A stretch of DNA of 64,000 nucleotides. It comes from Rhizobium etli CFN 42. GTDB lineage: Bacteria > Pseudomonadota > Alphaproteobacteria > Rhizobiales > Rhizobiaceae. Made by a program: the position numbers and the translations under genes. Within the stretch, counting starts at the first letter, position 1; every line of letters begins with the position of its first letter. Below the pieces are notes generated by a model that was not told the origin of the DNA, did no database searches, and worked only from the letters and a program-made list of their open reading frames with translations. The stretch covers positions 3,977,501 through 4,041,500 of the forward strand of contig NC_007761.1 in the NCBI RefSeq assembly GCF_000092045.1, read 5' to 3'. This document shows, piece after piece, positions 30,270-38,770 of this stretch.

Positions 30270-32015
30270 GTGCATCAGGAAGTAGGACTCATTGCGACGG
30301 TCGCCGTCAGTTTTGTTTTCGCGGCTGTCCTCGGTTACGGCGCCGACCGGCTGCGGCTGCCGCCGCTCGTCGGCTATCTGATGGCCGGTATCCTGATGGG
30401 CCCGTTCACGCCGGGCTTCGTCGCCGATACCGCCCTTGCCGGCCAGCTCGCCGAAATGGGTGTCATCCTGTTGATGTTCGGCGTCGGCTTGCACTTTTCC
30501 GCCTCCGACCTGCTCGCTGTACGCGGGATCGCCGTGCCGGGCGCGATCGGCCGAATTATCCTGGCCACTCTGCTGGGCATCGGTCTCTGCATGCTCTGGG
30601 GCTGGAGCCTCGGCGCAGGCGTCGTCTTCGGGCTCAGCCTCTCGGTGGCGAGTACGGTCGTGCTCCTGAAGGCGCTGGAGGAACGCAATCTCGTCAATGC
30701 GCCGAGCGGGCGCGTCGCCGTCGGCTGGCTGATCGTCGAGGACCTGGTGATGGTGCTGGCCCTGGTGCTGCTGCCGGCGCTGGCAGAGCTTCTCGGCGGC
30801 CACGCCCTCGATACCAATCACGGCCTCGGTGAGCTGCCGCTGGTGCTGACGATCGGACTGACCTTGTTCAAGGTGCTGGCCTTCGCCGCCATGGCGATCT
30901 TCCTCGGTCCCCGTATCGTGCCCTGGCTGCTGACGATGATCGCCCGCACCGGCTCGCGCGAACTCTTCACGCTGACGGTGCTGGCGATCGCGCTCGGCAT
31001 CGCTTTCGGCTCGGCGGCGATTTTCGGCGTCTCCTTTGCACTCGGCGCCTTTTTCGCCGGCGTCGTCATGAGCGAATCCCAGCTCAGCCACAGAGCAGCG
31101 GCCGATTCGCTGCCCTTACAGAACGCCTTCTCCGTGCTGTTCTTCGTCTCGGTCGGCATGCTCTTCGACCCCTCGATCCTGGTGCGCCAGCCGCTGGCCG
31201 TGATCGGCGCCCTGGCGCTCGTCATTCTCGGCAAGGCCGTCATCACCTTCGCCATCGTCATGCTGCTGCGATATCCGATCGGCATGGGGCTGACCTTGGC
31301 GGGCGGCCTTGCCCAGATCGGCGAATTTTCCTTCATCCTCGCCGGCCTCGGCGTCTCGCTCGGGCTTCTGCCGCATGAAGGCCAGGATCTGATCCTTGCC
31401 GCAGCGATCCTGTCGATCACATTCAACCCGATCGTGATCGTCGCAACCGACGGCCTGAAGAAATATATCCATGCGCAATGGCCCTCCCTATTCGAAAGCT
31501 TCGGCAGAAAGAGGCAAAAGACGCTTGGCAAAGAATTGGAAAAGATCAGGGCGCTCGGCGAAGAACGCGAACGCCAGCATCAGCTGAAGATGCAGCAGCT
31601 GATCGAAACCTTCCCGCTGTTCTCCCAGGTCGGGGAGGATGCGCAGGAAGAGCTGCTGCTGCTCTTCAAGGCGAAGTCGGCTCCGCCCGGCGAACGTGTC
31701 ATCCGTCGCGGCGATCGCGGCGACAGCATGTATTTCATTTCCTCAGGCGCGGTCGAAGTGCGGCTTGCCAGCGGTGCGATCCGCCTGGAACCGGGCGCGT
31801 TCTTCGGCGAAATGGCGTTGCTGAGCGGCGGAAGGCGCACGGCAGACGTCATCGCCGTCGACTTCTGCCAATTCGAAGTGCTCGAGCGGCGCGATTTCAA
31901 CATGTTCATGTCGCATCATCCCAATCTGCGCGCCATCGTCAGCGAAATGGCGCAGAAACGCACGGAAATGAACGTTCTGCGTCAGCAATGGGAAAAGTCG
32001 ATGGATCTGTCCTGA
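30270..32015 (+). CDS. CPA2 monovalent cation:proton antiporter with C-terminal cyclic-nucleotide-binding domain
   Basis: 581-aa membrane protein. The N-terminal 390 residues form the Kef/YbaL-type antiporter domain with about 12 spans (LPPLVGYLMAGILMGPFTPG, FGLSLSVASTVVLLKALEE, FALGAFFAGVVMSES). The tail, about 450-575, is a cyclic-nucleotide-binding fold (FPLFSQVGEDAQEELL, GDRGDSMYFISSGAVEV, GAFFGEMALLSGGRRTADV) in place of the TrkA-N domain usual in Kef proteins. Predicted K+ or Na+/H+ exchange gated by a ligand. A GTG start at 30270 follows GAGGGCAG; a TTG at 30222 would add 16 residues of no family character. Confidence 0.9.
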   Translation: MHQEVGLIATVAVSFVFAAVLGYGADRLRLPPLVGYLMAGILMGPFTPGFVADTALAGQLAEMGVILLMFGVGLHFSASDLLAVRGIAVPGAIGRIILATLLGIGLCMLWGWSLGAGVVFGLSLSVASTVVLLKALEERNLVNAPSGRVAVGWLIVEDLVMVLALVLLPALAELLGGHALDTNHGLGELPLVLTIGLTLFKVLAFAAMAIFLGPRIVPWLLTMIARTGSRELFTLTVLAIALGIAFGSAAIFGVSFALGAFFAGVVMSESQLSHRAAADSLPLQNAFSVLFFVSVGMLFDPSILVRQPLAVIGALALVILGKAVITFAIVMLLRYPIGMGLTLAGGLAQIGEFSFILAGLGVSLGLLPHEGQDLILAAAILSITFNPIVIVATDGLKKYIHAQWPSLFESFGRKRQKTLGKELEKIRALGEERERQHQLKMQQLIETFPLFSQVGEDAQEELLLLFKAKSAPPGERVIRRGDRGDSMYFISSGAVEVRLASGAIRLEPGAFFGEMALLSGGRRTADVIAVDFCQFEVLERRDFNMFMSHHPNLRAIVSEMAQKRTEMNVLRQQWEKSMDLS

Positions 32016-32042
32016 AACGGCGATCACACTGCGCTGGCTATC

Positions 32043-32333
32043 TCAAGAAAAGGCTGGCCAGTAAGCATCCGAGCGAAAATCCAAAGGGATGGGATCGAGC
32101 CTCGACAGCGCCTCGGCGACGAAATCGAGCTGCAGCGACAAATATCTCAGCGCTCCCGGCATCGGCGCGCCGGTCGCAAATTCCCGGACGCGGGATGTAT
32201 GATAGCCGCTTGCATCGAGCCGTCGCGCCGCCTCCCGGCGCACATCGTCGCGGCTTGGCCCGCAACCCGCCTCAGGACATACTTCCACCCGAGCGACCTG
32301 CCCGCGGCCGCCCTCGATCACTTTGAATTTCAT
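32043..32333 (-). CDS. Conserved-style hypothetical protein
   Basis: 96-aa soluble protein that I cannot assign. Start at 32333 (MKFKVIEGGRGQVARVEVC) is chosen over the longer frame to 32468, which has no protein-like composition. It has two cysteines (VCPEAGCGPS) and a helical middle with an amphipathic basic stretch (DDVRREAARRL). Convergent with the antiporter gene, 27 bases apart, and divergent from the DedA-like gene. Confidence 0.65.
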   Translation of the reverse strand: MKFKVIEGGRGQVARVEVCPEAGCGPSRDDVRREAARRLDASGYHTSRVREFATGAPMPGALRYLSLQLDFVAEALSRLDPIPLDFRSDAYWPAFS

Positions 32334-32529
32334 CTCACGCCACCCTGCGGCCGAAAAAATAACCCGCCTCACAATGGCCGATTCGCCATCCCATGAAACC
32401 TTGGAAAGGGCGGAATGCCGCCGATCACGATTTTTTTTGAGCCGCGGTGGCGCGAAGGACACGGGCAAGCATTTACAGCGCCTCGCACGACACCTAAAGC
32501 TTTTTGCACCGCAACAGGAAAGGAATGGA

Positions 32530-33126
32530 ATGCTCCGTAGACTTTATGACTGGACCATGTCTCTGGCCGCGCGCAAATCGGCTGAAGTCTGGCTCGCCGT
32601 CATCGCCTTCGTCGAAAGCTCCGTCTTTCTCGTTCCCGCCGACGTGCTTTTCCTGCCGATGGCACTTGCCAAGCCGGAACGCTCCTATCGCTATGCACTG
32701 ATCGCTACCGTTGCTTCCGTGCTCGGCGGCATTGCCGGCTGGGCGCTCGGCTATTACGCCTACGAGACGGTGGCGCGGCCGATTCTCGAATTCTACGGCA
32801 AATTCGATGATTTCGAACAGCTGCGAAACTCGATCCATGGCGAATGGGAAATTTTGCTGCTGTTTTTGGTGACCTCCGGCTTGGCCCATCTGCCGCCGAT
32901 CAAGGTCGTAACCATTATGGCGGGCGCCATCGGTATAAATCTGAGCTTCTTTGTCATTTCCGCCATTGTCGCTCGCGGCGCCCGGTTCCTACTTTTGGCT
33001 TGGCTGCTGCGTCGCTATGGCGAACCGATCCGCGATTTCATCGAGAAGCGTCTCGGCCAGATCGTAGGCGTCGGTGCTGCCGTGCTGATTATGCTCGGTA
33101 TCGCCTACAAACTACTTGCTCACTAG
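32530..33126 (+). CDS. DedA/YqaA family membrane protein
   Basis: 198-aa inner-membrane protein of the SNARE-associated/DedA superfamily, YqaA branch. Typical: VIAFVESSVFLVPADVLFLPMALAKPERSYRYAL, GGIAGWALGYYAYE and KVVTIMAGAIGINLSFF, with 4-5 spans. DedA relatives act as lipid scramblases or undecaprenyl-phosphate carriers; the specific role here is unknown. The ATG at 32530 has AGGAAAGGAATGGA upstream. It lies 22 bases before dsbB, suggesting co-transcription. Confidence 0.88.
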   Translation: MLRRLYDWTMSLAARKSAEVWLAVIAFVESSVFLVPADVLFLPMALAKPERSYRYALIATVASVLGGIAGWALGYYAYETVARPILEFYGKFDDFEQLRNSIHGEWEILLLFLVTSGLAHLPPIKVVTIMAGAIGINLSFFVISAIVARGARFLLLAWLLRRYGEPIRDFIEKRLGQIVGVGAAVLIMLGIAYKLLAH

Positions 33127-33148
33127 GCCCACTTTGCGGAGTTCCGCC

Positions 33149-33664
33149 ATGACTGCCACTTCCTCGCCGCTCGCCCGCCCCGGCTTTATCTATTCCATAT
33201 CCCTTGCTATCGGCATGGCGGCGGTGGTCGGCGCCGCGCTCGGGTTCCAATATATCGGCGGCTATATTCCCTGCGCACTCTGCCTGCTGCAGCGCCAGCC
33301 CTATTATTATGCCATCCCGATCGCCATTCTCGCTGCCATCTGCGAGCTTGCCGGTCTGCCGAACTGGATTTCCCGTGCAATGCTGCTTGCGGCCGGCATC
33401 CTGATGCTGGTGACGGCCGGCATGGGCGTCTATCACGCCGGCGTGGAATGGCATTTCTGGGCGGGACCGGCGACCTGCTCGACGACCGCAAACAGCATGA
33501 CGAGCAATGCCGGCGATCTACTGACCGAGCTCAATACGATCAAAGGACCATCCTGCACCGATGCAGCGCTGCGGGTGCTTGGACTGTCCTTTGCAGGCTG
33601 GAACGTGATCGCCGGCATCCTGCTCGCAGTTTTCGCCTTCGTCGGCGTCCGCAAATCTGCGTGA
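33149..33664 (+). CDS. dsbB: Disulfide bond formation protein DsbB
   Basis: 171-aa, four-span quinone reductase that re-oxidises DsbA. First periplasmic pair C42-A-L-C45 (IPCALCLLQRQPYYYAI), followed by the family-typical QR. The second pair of cysteines lies in the second loop at about 109 and 137 (ATCSTT and PSCTD). The ATG at 33149 is chosen over the upstream TTG frame. It follows the DedA-like gene by 22 bases. Confidence 0.92.
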   Translation: MTATSSPLARPGFIYSISLAIGMAAVVGAALGFQYIGGYIPCALCLLQRQPYYYAIPIAILAAICELAGLPNWISRAMLLAAGILMLVTAGMGVYHAGVEWHFWAGPATCSTTANSMTSNAGDLLTELNTIKGPSCTDAALRVLGLSFAGWNVIAGILLAVFAFVGVRKSA

Positions 33665-33674
33665 GGCAAGCCTA

Positions 33675-34232
33675 TCAGGGCTGCAGTTCGGTATCCCAGT
33701 AGAGATAGTCGAGCCAGCTTTCATGCAGATAGTTGGGCGGAAACAGCCGGCCGTTATTGTGCAGATCCTGCACCGTCGGCTGATAGGGCTTCTGCGCCGG
33801 GAACATGCCCGCCTGCTTCGGAAGCTTGCTGCCCTTGCGCAGATTGCAGGGCGAGCAGGCCGCCACCACATTCTCCCACGTCGTCTCGCCGCCATGGGCA
33901 CGCGGGATGACGTGGTCGAAAGTCAGGTCGTCGTTCGAGCCGCAATACTGGCACTCGAACCTGTCGCGCAGGAAGACATTGAACCGGGTGAAAGCCGGAT
34001 TGCGGGATGGCTGAACGTAAGTCTTCAGGCACACGACACTGGGAAGCCGCATCGAAAAGCTCGGTGAGGAAACCGAATGTTCATATTCCGCGATGATGTT
34101 TACACGGTCGAGAAATACCGCCTTGATCGCGTCCTGCCAGGACCAGGGCGACAAGGGATAATAACTCAGCGGCCGATAGTCAGCGTTCAGGACGAGCGCC
34201 GGCAGGGCCTGCGGGGAGACTGCAATCGTCAA
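33675..34232 (-). CDS. HNH endonuclease family protein
   Basis: 185-aa protein with an HNH nuclease core: FECQYCGSNDDLTFDHVIP, GGETTWENVVAACSPCN and LRKGSK. The two CxxC pairs coordinate zinc, and H and N are in place. N-terminal part ALVLNADYRPLSYYPLSPW is characteristic of a widespread bacterial single-domain group whose cellular role is unclear. The start is a TTG at 34232 behind GGAGAG (5-10 bases), because the first ATG would lie well inside or far upstream; a longer frame to 34325 is possible. Confidence 0.9.
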   Translation of the reverse strand: MTIAVSPQALPALVLNADYRPLSYYPLSPWSWQDAIKAVFLDRVNIIAEYEHSVSSPSFSMRLPSVVCLKTYVQPSRNPAFTRFNVFLRDRFECQYCGSNDDLTFDHVIPRAHGGETTWENVVAACSPCNLRKGSKLPKQAGMFPAQKPYQPTVQDLHNNGRLFPPNYLHESWLDYLYWDTELQP

Positions 34233-34343
34233 GGGACTCTCCTGATCGATTCGGCATCTGCTCCTGTATATTAGGCCGGTTGTTACAGGATTGTGAAGTC
34301 CAATAAATTCAGAGGATAAAGGCAATTTGAAGAGTGTGGCCGA

Positions 34344-35036
34344 TCAGCCGATCGGCACCATGTCGCGCCGCATTTTCGTGACGTAATAGGCCCAGAAAAG
34401 CCGGGCCGCCACCGAGCGCCATGGTGACCAGATTTCCGCAAGCCTGGCGAGCGGCTTTGCCTGCGGCCGCGCCGCAAGTCCAAGCGCAGCGCCAACGGCG
34501 TTCTGCAGCGCGACATCGCCGGCCGGAAAGACATCGGCGTGGCCGCCGCAGAACATCAGATAGACCTGCGCCGTCCATGGACCGACGCCCTTCAAGGCGG
34601 TGAGTTCGCCAAGCGCTTCGTCCGGTGGCTTCAGGCAGAGACCGGAAAGATCGAGGTGGCCGGAGGCAACGGCTTCCGCAACCCGCGACAACGTGTCGGC
34701 CTTGGCGCGCGATAGGCCGAATTCCCGCCAGGCCTCGGGTGCAAGCAGCACGTAACCTTCGGCCGTCAGCGGCCCGTCCGCCGGCAGCATGCGCCGCCAG
34801 ATCGCCTCGGCGCTGGCGCGCGAGACCATTTGCGACACGATGATATGGGCAAGGCCGGCAAAACCGGGTTCGCGCAGCCGCAATGGAATAGGCCCTGCCT
34901 CCGCCGCGATTGGTGCAAGGCGCGGATCGAGACGCAGCAATGCTTCGAGCCCCAGCCTGACGTCATCGTCGTTGCGGATGATCTGCACGCGTCCTCCCAG
35001 TGGTTCGAAACTGAAATCCGTGGCAGAAGAAAGCAT
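34344..35036 (-). CDS. alkA: DNA-3-methyladenine glycosylase II (AlkA-like)
   Basis: 230-aa base-excision repair glycosylase of the HhH-GPD superfamily. Helix-hairpin-helix: LTALKGVGPWTAQVYLM (about 150-166). The catalytic Asp follows in FPAGDVALQ. It lacks the N-terminal domain of E. coli AlkA, so it is the short form. The ATG at 35036 or a GTG at 35042 could start it; the ATG shares its CATG with the divergent gluQ start. Confidence 0.92.
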   Translation of the reverse strand: MLSSATDFSFEPLGGRVQIIRNDDDVRLGLEALLRLDPRLAPIAAEAGPIPLRLREPGFAGLAHIIVSQMVSRASAEAIWRRMLPADGPLTAEGYVLLAPEAWREFGLSRAKADTLSRVAEAVASGHLDLSGLCLKPPDEALGELTALKGVGPWTAQVYLMFCGGHADVFPAGDVALQNAVGAALGLAARPQAKPLARLAEIWSPWRSVAARLFWAYYVTKMRRDMVPIG

Positions 35037-35916
35037 GACCACGAGCGAGCGTCAAAAACCTGTCTTTCGTTTTGCGCCGAGTCCGAACGGGCCGCTGCAT
35101 CTCGGCCATGCGTTGTCGGCCTTTTTGAACTGCGACATGGCCGACGCCTGGAATGGTCGCGTGTTGCTGCGCATCGAGGATATCGACCAGACGCGCTGCA
35201 CGCCGGAGTTCGAGGCCGGCATCCTGAGGGACCTCGACTGGCTTGCCATCGACTGGGAGAGCCCTGTGCGGCGCCAGTCGGAACATTTCCCGGAATATCA
35301 GGCGGCGTTGCACGCGTTGATTGAACGCGGCCTGGTCTACCCGGCCTTCCTGACGCGCGGCGAGGTGAAGGCGCGTGTCTCCGCCTACGAGGCAACGGGG
35401 CAATCCTGGCCGCGCGATCCCGATGGCACGCCGCACTACCCGCCGATTGACCGTGAGCGGCCGGAGACCGAATGGCGGGATATCCTTTCCTCCGGGAAAA
35501 AACATGCCTGGCGGCTCGATATGCGCAAGGCGCTCGACCTGATCGGCGAACTGCTGTTCTGGACCGAAACCGGCGACGGCAGGACCGGGGAGATTGCCGC
35601 CGAACCCGAGGTCTGGGGAGACGTCATCCTGTCTCGCTCGGATGCCCCCTCGAGCTACCATCTTTCGGTCGTCGTCGACGATGCGCTGCAGGGCGTCACC
35701 CATGTGGTGCGCGGGCTCGACCTCTTCCACGCCACATCGGTGCACCGGCTGCTGCAGGTGTTGCTCGGCCTGCCGCAGCCCCTCTATCACCATCATCGTC
35801 TCATCCTCGACGCCGATGGCCGCAAGCTTTCGAAAAGCGAAGGTGACAGTGGACTTGCCGAATTGCGTGCCCGAGGCATGTCAGGGGCCGATATTCGCCG
35901 CCTTGTCGGGCTCTGA
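35035..35916 (+). CDS. gluQ: Glutamyl-Q tRNA(Asp) synthetase
   Basis: 293-aa paralogue of GluRS catalytic domain that glutamylates queuosine-34 of tRNA-Asp. HIGH-like motif HLGH at 22-25 and KMSKS-like KLSKS at 264-268. It ends right after the catalytic core, without the anticodon-binding domain, which separates it from GltX. The ATG is embedded in the same CATG as the alkA start on the other strand. Its last 36 bases overlap the convergent YihY gene. Confidence 0.94.
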   Translation: MTTSERQKPVFRFAPSPNGPLHLGHALSAFLNCDMADAWNGRVLLRIEDIDQTRCTPEFEAGILRDLDWLAIDWESPVRRQSEHFPEYQAALHALIERGLVYPAFLTRGEVKARVSAYEATGQSWPRDPDGTPHYPPIDRERPETEWRDILSSGKKHAWRLDMRKALDLIGELLFWTETGDGRTGEIAAEPEVWGDVILSRSDAPSSYHLSVVVDDALQGVTHVVRGLDLFHATSVHRLLQVLLGLPQPLYHHHRLILDADGRKLSKSEGDSGLAELRARGMSGADIRRLVGL

Positions 35917-36804
35917 TCTACGTTTGACACGCTCTCTGCCGACGATCGAAAGCGTGTGCGAGAACATCCGGAAGACGCGGAACTTGATCAGCGCCGCGTT
36001 GATCTCTGCGCCGATGATGAAGATGACGCCGACCATGTAGAGGAAGATCAGCACGATCATCACCGAGGCGAGACCGGCATAGGTCGCGGTGTAATTGGCG
36101 AAGGTCGCGAGATAATAGGCAAAGACCAACGCGCCGGCGAGCCACAGGAGCAGCGTCAGCAGCACGCCCGGAATTACGTCGAACACCCGCCGTTTGCCGG
36201 CCGGCAGCCACAGATGCATGACCAGCAGGCCGATGGTGAGCACGACAAGGGTGCCGTAGATGCGCCAGCTGAAGACGACGTCGAGCGTATCGGCAAACAG
36301 CGGAAGCCACTTCCGGGCATAGTCGAGAGCCAATGGCACGGCGACCAGCAGAATGCTGATCGCCGCGAAGATGATGACGGCAATCAGCACATAGCCGAGG
36401 CTGGCAAGGCGCGTGAAATACCACGGCCGCGTTTCCTGCACCCGATAGGCACGGTTGAGCGAGATGCGCAGCGCTTCGACGCCGTTCGAGGCGAAATAGG
36501 CAGCCGCCAGCACCGAGATCGTCAGCAGCCCGCCGCGCTGAATGGTCAGGACCTGCAGCACCTGGTCGGCGAGCGGCTTGGCGATCGCTTCAGGCCAGGT
36601 GTCGAAGATCAGGTGAATGGCGGTAGAGGAAAACTGATCGGCGCCTAGGAAGCTTGCAAGTGCGGTACCGAAGATCAGGAATGGGAAAACTGCGAGCAGG
36701 CTCGACAGCGCCACGTGGCTCGCCATGGCGAATCCGTCATCCTCGACCATGTGACAGATCGCGTCATAGACCACGTCGTAGATCGTGCGCAGCACCTTCC
36801 GCAT
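35881..36804 (-). CDS. YihY/BrkB family inner-membrane protein
   Basis: 307-aa membrane protein of the YihY (UPF0761, formerly RNase BN/virulence factor BrkB) family. Six spans are visible, with typical MASHVALSSLLAVFPFLIF, GGLLTISVLAAAYFASNGVEAL and YTATYAGLASVMIVLIFLYMVGVIFIIGAEINA. The start at 36804 (MRKVLRTIYDVVYDAI) is preferred; the open frame extends much further up but without family similarity and into the SDR gene. Function unknown. Convergent overlap with gluQ is 36 bases. Confidence 0.9.
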   Translation of the reverse strand: MRKVLRTIYDVVYDAICHMVEDDGFAMASHVALSSLLAVFPFLIFGTALASFLGADQFSSTAIHLIFDTWPEAIAKPLADQVLQVLTIQRGGLLTISVLAAAYFASNGVEALRISLNRAYRVQETRPWYFTRLASLGYVLIAVIIFAAISILLVAVPLALDYARKWLPLFADTLDVVFSWRIYGTLVVLTIGLLVMHLWLPAGKRRVFDVIPGVLLTLLLWLAGALVFAYYLATFANYTATYAGLASVMIVLIFLYMVGVIFIIGAEINAALIKFRVFRMFSHTLSIVGRERVKRRSEPDKAANIGP

Positions 36805-36842
36805 TCCGTCCCCGGCTTCCAGATTGTATCCTCTGGCCGAAT

Positions 36843-36860
36843 ATGGGAAACGAGTCCCAT
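36843..36860. promoter_or_regulatory. Dyad in the YihY/SDR divergent gap
   Basis: Perfect 6-bp inverted repeat ATGGGA-N6-TCCCAT in the 75-base gap between the two divergent starts. Possible operator; no regulator gene is adjacent. Confidence 0.35.
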
Positions 36861-36879
36861 TTTGTACAGGAATCATTCC

Positions 36880-37713
36880 ATGGCGGAACAGCGCACAATC
36901 GTCGTCACCGGCTGTTCCTCCGGCATCGGCGCTTACTGCGCCCGGGCGCTGAAAACCGATGGCTGGCGTGTCTTTGCGACGGTGCGCAAGGCGGTTGATC
37001 TGTCGGCGCTGGAAGCCGACGGCATCGAAGCCTTTTTGATGGACTATGCCAGGGCCGAGACGATCACCGAGCTGGTCGGCGCGGTTCTCCAACGCAGCCG
37101 CGGTCGCGTCGACGCACTCTTCAACAACGGCGCCTATGGCCAGCCGGGCGCCGTTGAGGATCTTTCGACGGCAGCGCTGCGCGCGCAGTTCGAGGCGAAT
37201 TTCTTCGGCTGGCACGAATTGACGCGGCAGCTGATTCCTTCGATGCGCAGACATGGGCAGGGCCGGATCGTGCAATGCTCTTCCATTCTCGGCCTGGTCC
37301 CCTATCGCTATCGCGGCGCCTACACCGCCTCCAAATTCGCGCTCGAGGGCCTCAGCATTACCCTGCGCATGGAGTTGCAGGGCAGCGGCATCCATGTAAG
37401 CCTGATCGAGCCAGGACCGATCGCCACACGTTTCACCGCCAATGCGCTCGCAAAGATCAAGGAGAATATCGACGTCGAGAACTCGCCGCACGCGGCCGAT
37501 TATATCAGGCAGTTGGCGAGGCTTGAGGGTTCGGGGCCGGTCAACCGCCATAAACTTGGCCCCGAGGCGGTCTATTCGGTGTTGAGACACGCATTGACCG
37601 CGAAAAATCCAAAGCCACATTATCCTGTAACGACTCCGGCTAAACAGGGCATGCTCCTGAAGCGGCTGCTTCCGGCGGACCTCTTCTACAATCTGATGCG
37701 CTGGACGGACTGA
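36880..37713 (+). CDS. Short-chain dehydrogenase/reductase
   Basis: 277-aa classical SDR. Cofactor loop TGCSSGIGAY (TGxxxGIG), NNGAYG (NNAG equivalent), the catalytic Ser in CSSILGLV, and YTASK (YxxxK) are all present. EPGPIATRF follows as usual. The sequence type is that of the large group of rhizobial SDRs with unknown substrates. The ATG at 36880 (MAEQRTIVVTG) is preferred over an upstream frame. The twin-TM protein gene follows after 14 bases. Confidence 0.92.
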   Translation: MAEQRTIVVTGCSSGIGAYCARALKTDGWRVFATVRKAVDLSALEADGIEAFLMDYARAETITELVGAVLQRSRGRVDALFNNGAYGQPGAVEDLSTAALRAQFEANFFGWHELTRQLIPSMRRHGQGRIVQCSSILGLVPYRYRGAYTASKFALEGLSITLRMELQGSGIHVSLIEPGPIATRFTANALAKIKENIDVENSPHAADYIRQLARLEGSGPVNRHKLGPEAVYSVLRHALTAKNPKPHYPVTTPAKQGMLLKRLLPADLFYNLMRWTD

Positions 37714-37727
37714 GAAAGCTGAACGCC

Positions 37728-37931
37728 ATGTCTACGGTCACCTATATTCTTGCGATCATCGTCATGGGCATCGTCGCCCTCGTGCTGATTCGCGGCCTCT
37801 TCAACATGATGAAGGGTGGCGACGCCAATATTTCCAACAAGCTGATGCAGCTTCGTGTCCTGTTGCAGGCAGTCGCCGTCATTCTGATCATGCTGACACT
37901 CTGGATCACCGGCGGCGGCCGTCCGAGTTGA
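37728..37931 (+). CDS. Twin transmembrane (HIG1-like) small membrane protein
   Basis: 67-aa protein with two hydrophobic helices (about 5-28 and 42-62) joined by a short loop (MMKGGDANISNKLMQLR). The loop pattern G-D-x-x-x-S-N-K-L-M-x-x-R is that of the bacterial twin-TM/HIG1-domain family. Members are linked to respiratory complexes in mitochondria, but the bacterial role is not established. Just downstream of the SDR gene (14 bases) and probably on the same transcript. Confidence 0.85.
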   Translation: MSTVTYILAIIVMGIVALVLIRGLFNMMKGGDANISNKLMQLRVLLQAVAVILIMLTLWITGGGRPS

Positions 37932-37971
37932 GGAAACCGTGGAGCGGATTTTGATGATACGCGCAAACAGA

Positions 37972-38118
37972 TCCTCCCTCATTCCTGTGCTTGTCACAGG
38001 AATGCAGCCACCGCGCGTCAGCGCGATGAATAACAAAATCCGACGGTCAAAAGTGTCTCCAGCGCCCAAGGACTTGGGCGCACTGGATTCCTGTGACAAG
38101 CACAGGAATGAGGGAGGA
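37972..38118. repeat. Palindrome-rich intergenic element with 32-bp terminal inverted repeats
   Basis: 147-bp element. Outer arms 37972-38003 and 38087-38118 are perfect inverted complements. Each arm carries its own hairpin, ATTCCTGTG-5 nt-CACAGGAAT. Two further dyads lie inside: CGCGC-N4-GCGCG near 38012-38025 and GCGCCCAAG-GA-CTTGGGCGC near 38063-38082. No coding capacity. The form is that of a non-autonomous MITE or intergenic mosaic repeat. Confidence 0.85.
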
Positions 38119-38159
38119 CGCGTTGACGTCGCCACTCTTCCGTCGACCGGCGGTGCAAT

Positions 38160-38738
38160 ATGGTAAAGCTCAACAAGATCTACACTAAAACAGGCGACGA
38201 CGGCACGACCGGATTGGCCTCCGGCCGGCGCCGGAGGAAGGACGACCTGCGCGTCGCCGCCTACGGCACGATCGACGAGGCCAATTCCGCGATCGGCCTG
38301 GCGCGGCTTTACACGACAGGCTTGCCCGAGCTCGACGCGATGCTGATTTCGATCCAGAACGATCTCTTCGACCTCGGCGCCGATCTCGCCACTCCCGACA
38401 CCGGCGAGCCCCCGGCCTATGAGCCGTTGCGGATCGTCGAGACGCAGGTCGAGCGGATCGAACGCGATATCGACCGGCTGAACGCCGATCTGGATCCGCT
38501 GAAATCCTTCATCCTACCAGGCGGCAGCCCGGCCGCCGCGCATCTGCATCTCGCCCGGACGATCGCGCGCCGGGCCGAGCGCCTGATGGTCACGCTTGGG
38601 CGAACGGACGGTGAGATCGTCGGCGAGATCGCGATGAAATATATCAATCGGCTCTCGGATTTCCTCTTCGTCGCGGCCCGCCATGCAAATGGCCAGGGTC
38701 GTGCGGATGTGCTTTGGGTTCCGGGGAAAAACAGATAG
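38160..38738 (+). CDS. Cob(I)yrinic acid a,c-diamide adenosyltransferase, PduO type
   Basis: 192-aa ATP:cob(I)alamin adenosyltransferase that makes adenosylcobalamin. The PduO-type signature starts the protein (KIYTKTGDDGTTGLASGRR), followed by AAYGTIDEANSAIGLA and the late FILPGGSPAAAHLHLARTIARRAER with the essential Arg and Asp. Comparable to human MMAB. In Rhizobium AdoCbl serves methylmalonyl-CoA mutase and ribonucleotide reductase. It starts 42 bases after the palindromic repeat. Confidence 0.94.
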   Translation: MVKLNKIYTKTGDDGTTGLASGRRRRKDDLRVAAYGTIDEANSAIGLARLYTTGLPELDAMLISIQNDLFDLGADLATPDTGEPPAYEPLRIVETQVERIERDIDRLNADLDPLKSFILPGGSPAAAHLHLARTIARRAERLMVTLGRTDGEIVGEIAMKYINRLSDFLFVAARHANGQGRADVLWVPGKNR

Positions 38739-38770
38739 GTTTGCCGCGATCACGATCGCCGGGGGGCCTT

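Noticed and set aside
35881..37620. 579-codon extension of the YihY gene
   Set aside because: The family starts at the ATG at 36804; the upstream extension is antisense to the SDR gene and lacks similarity.
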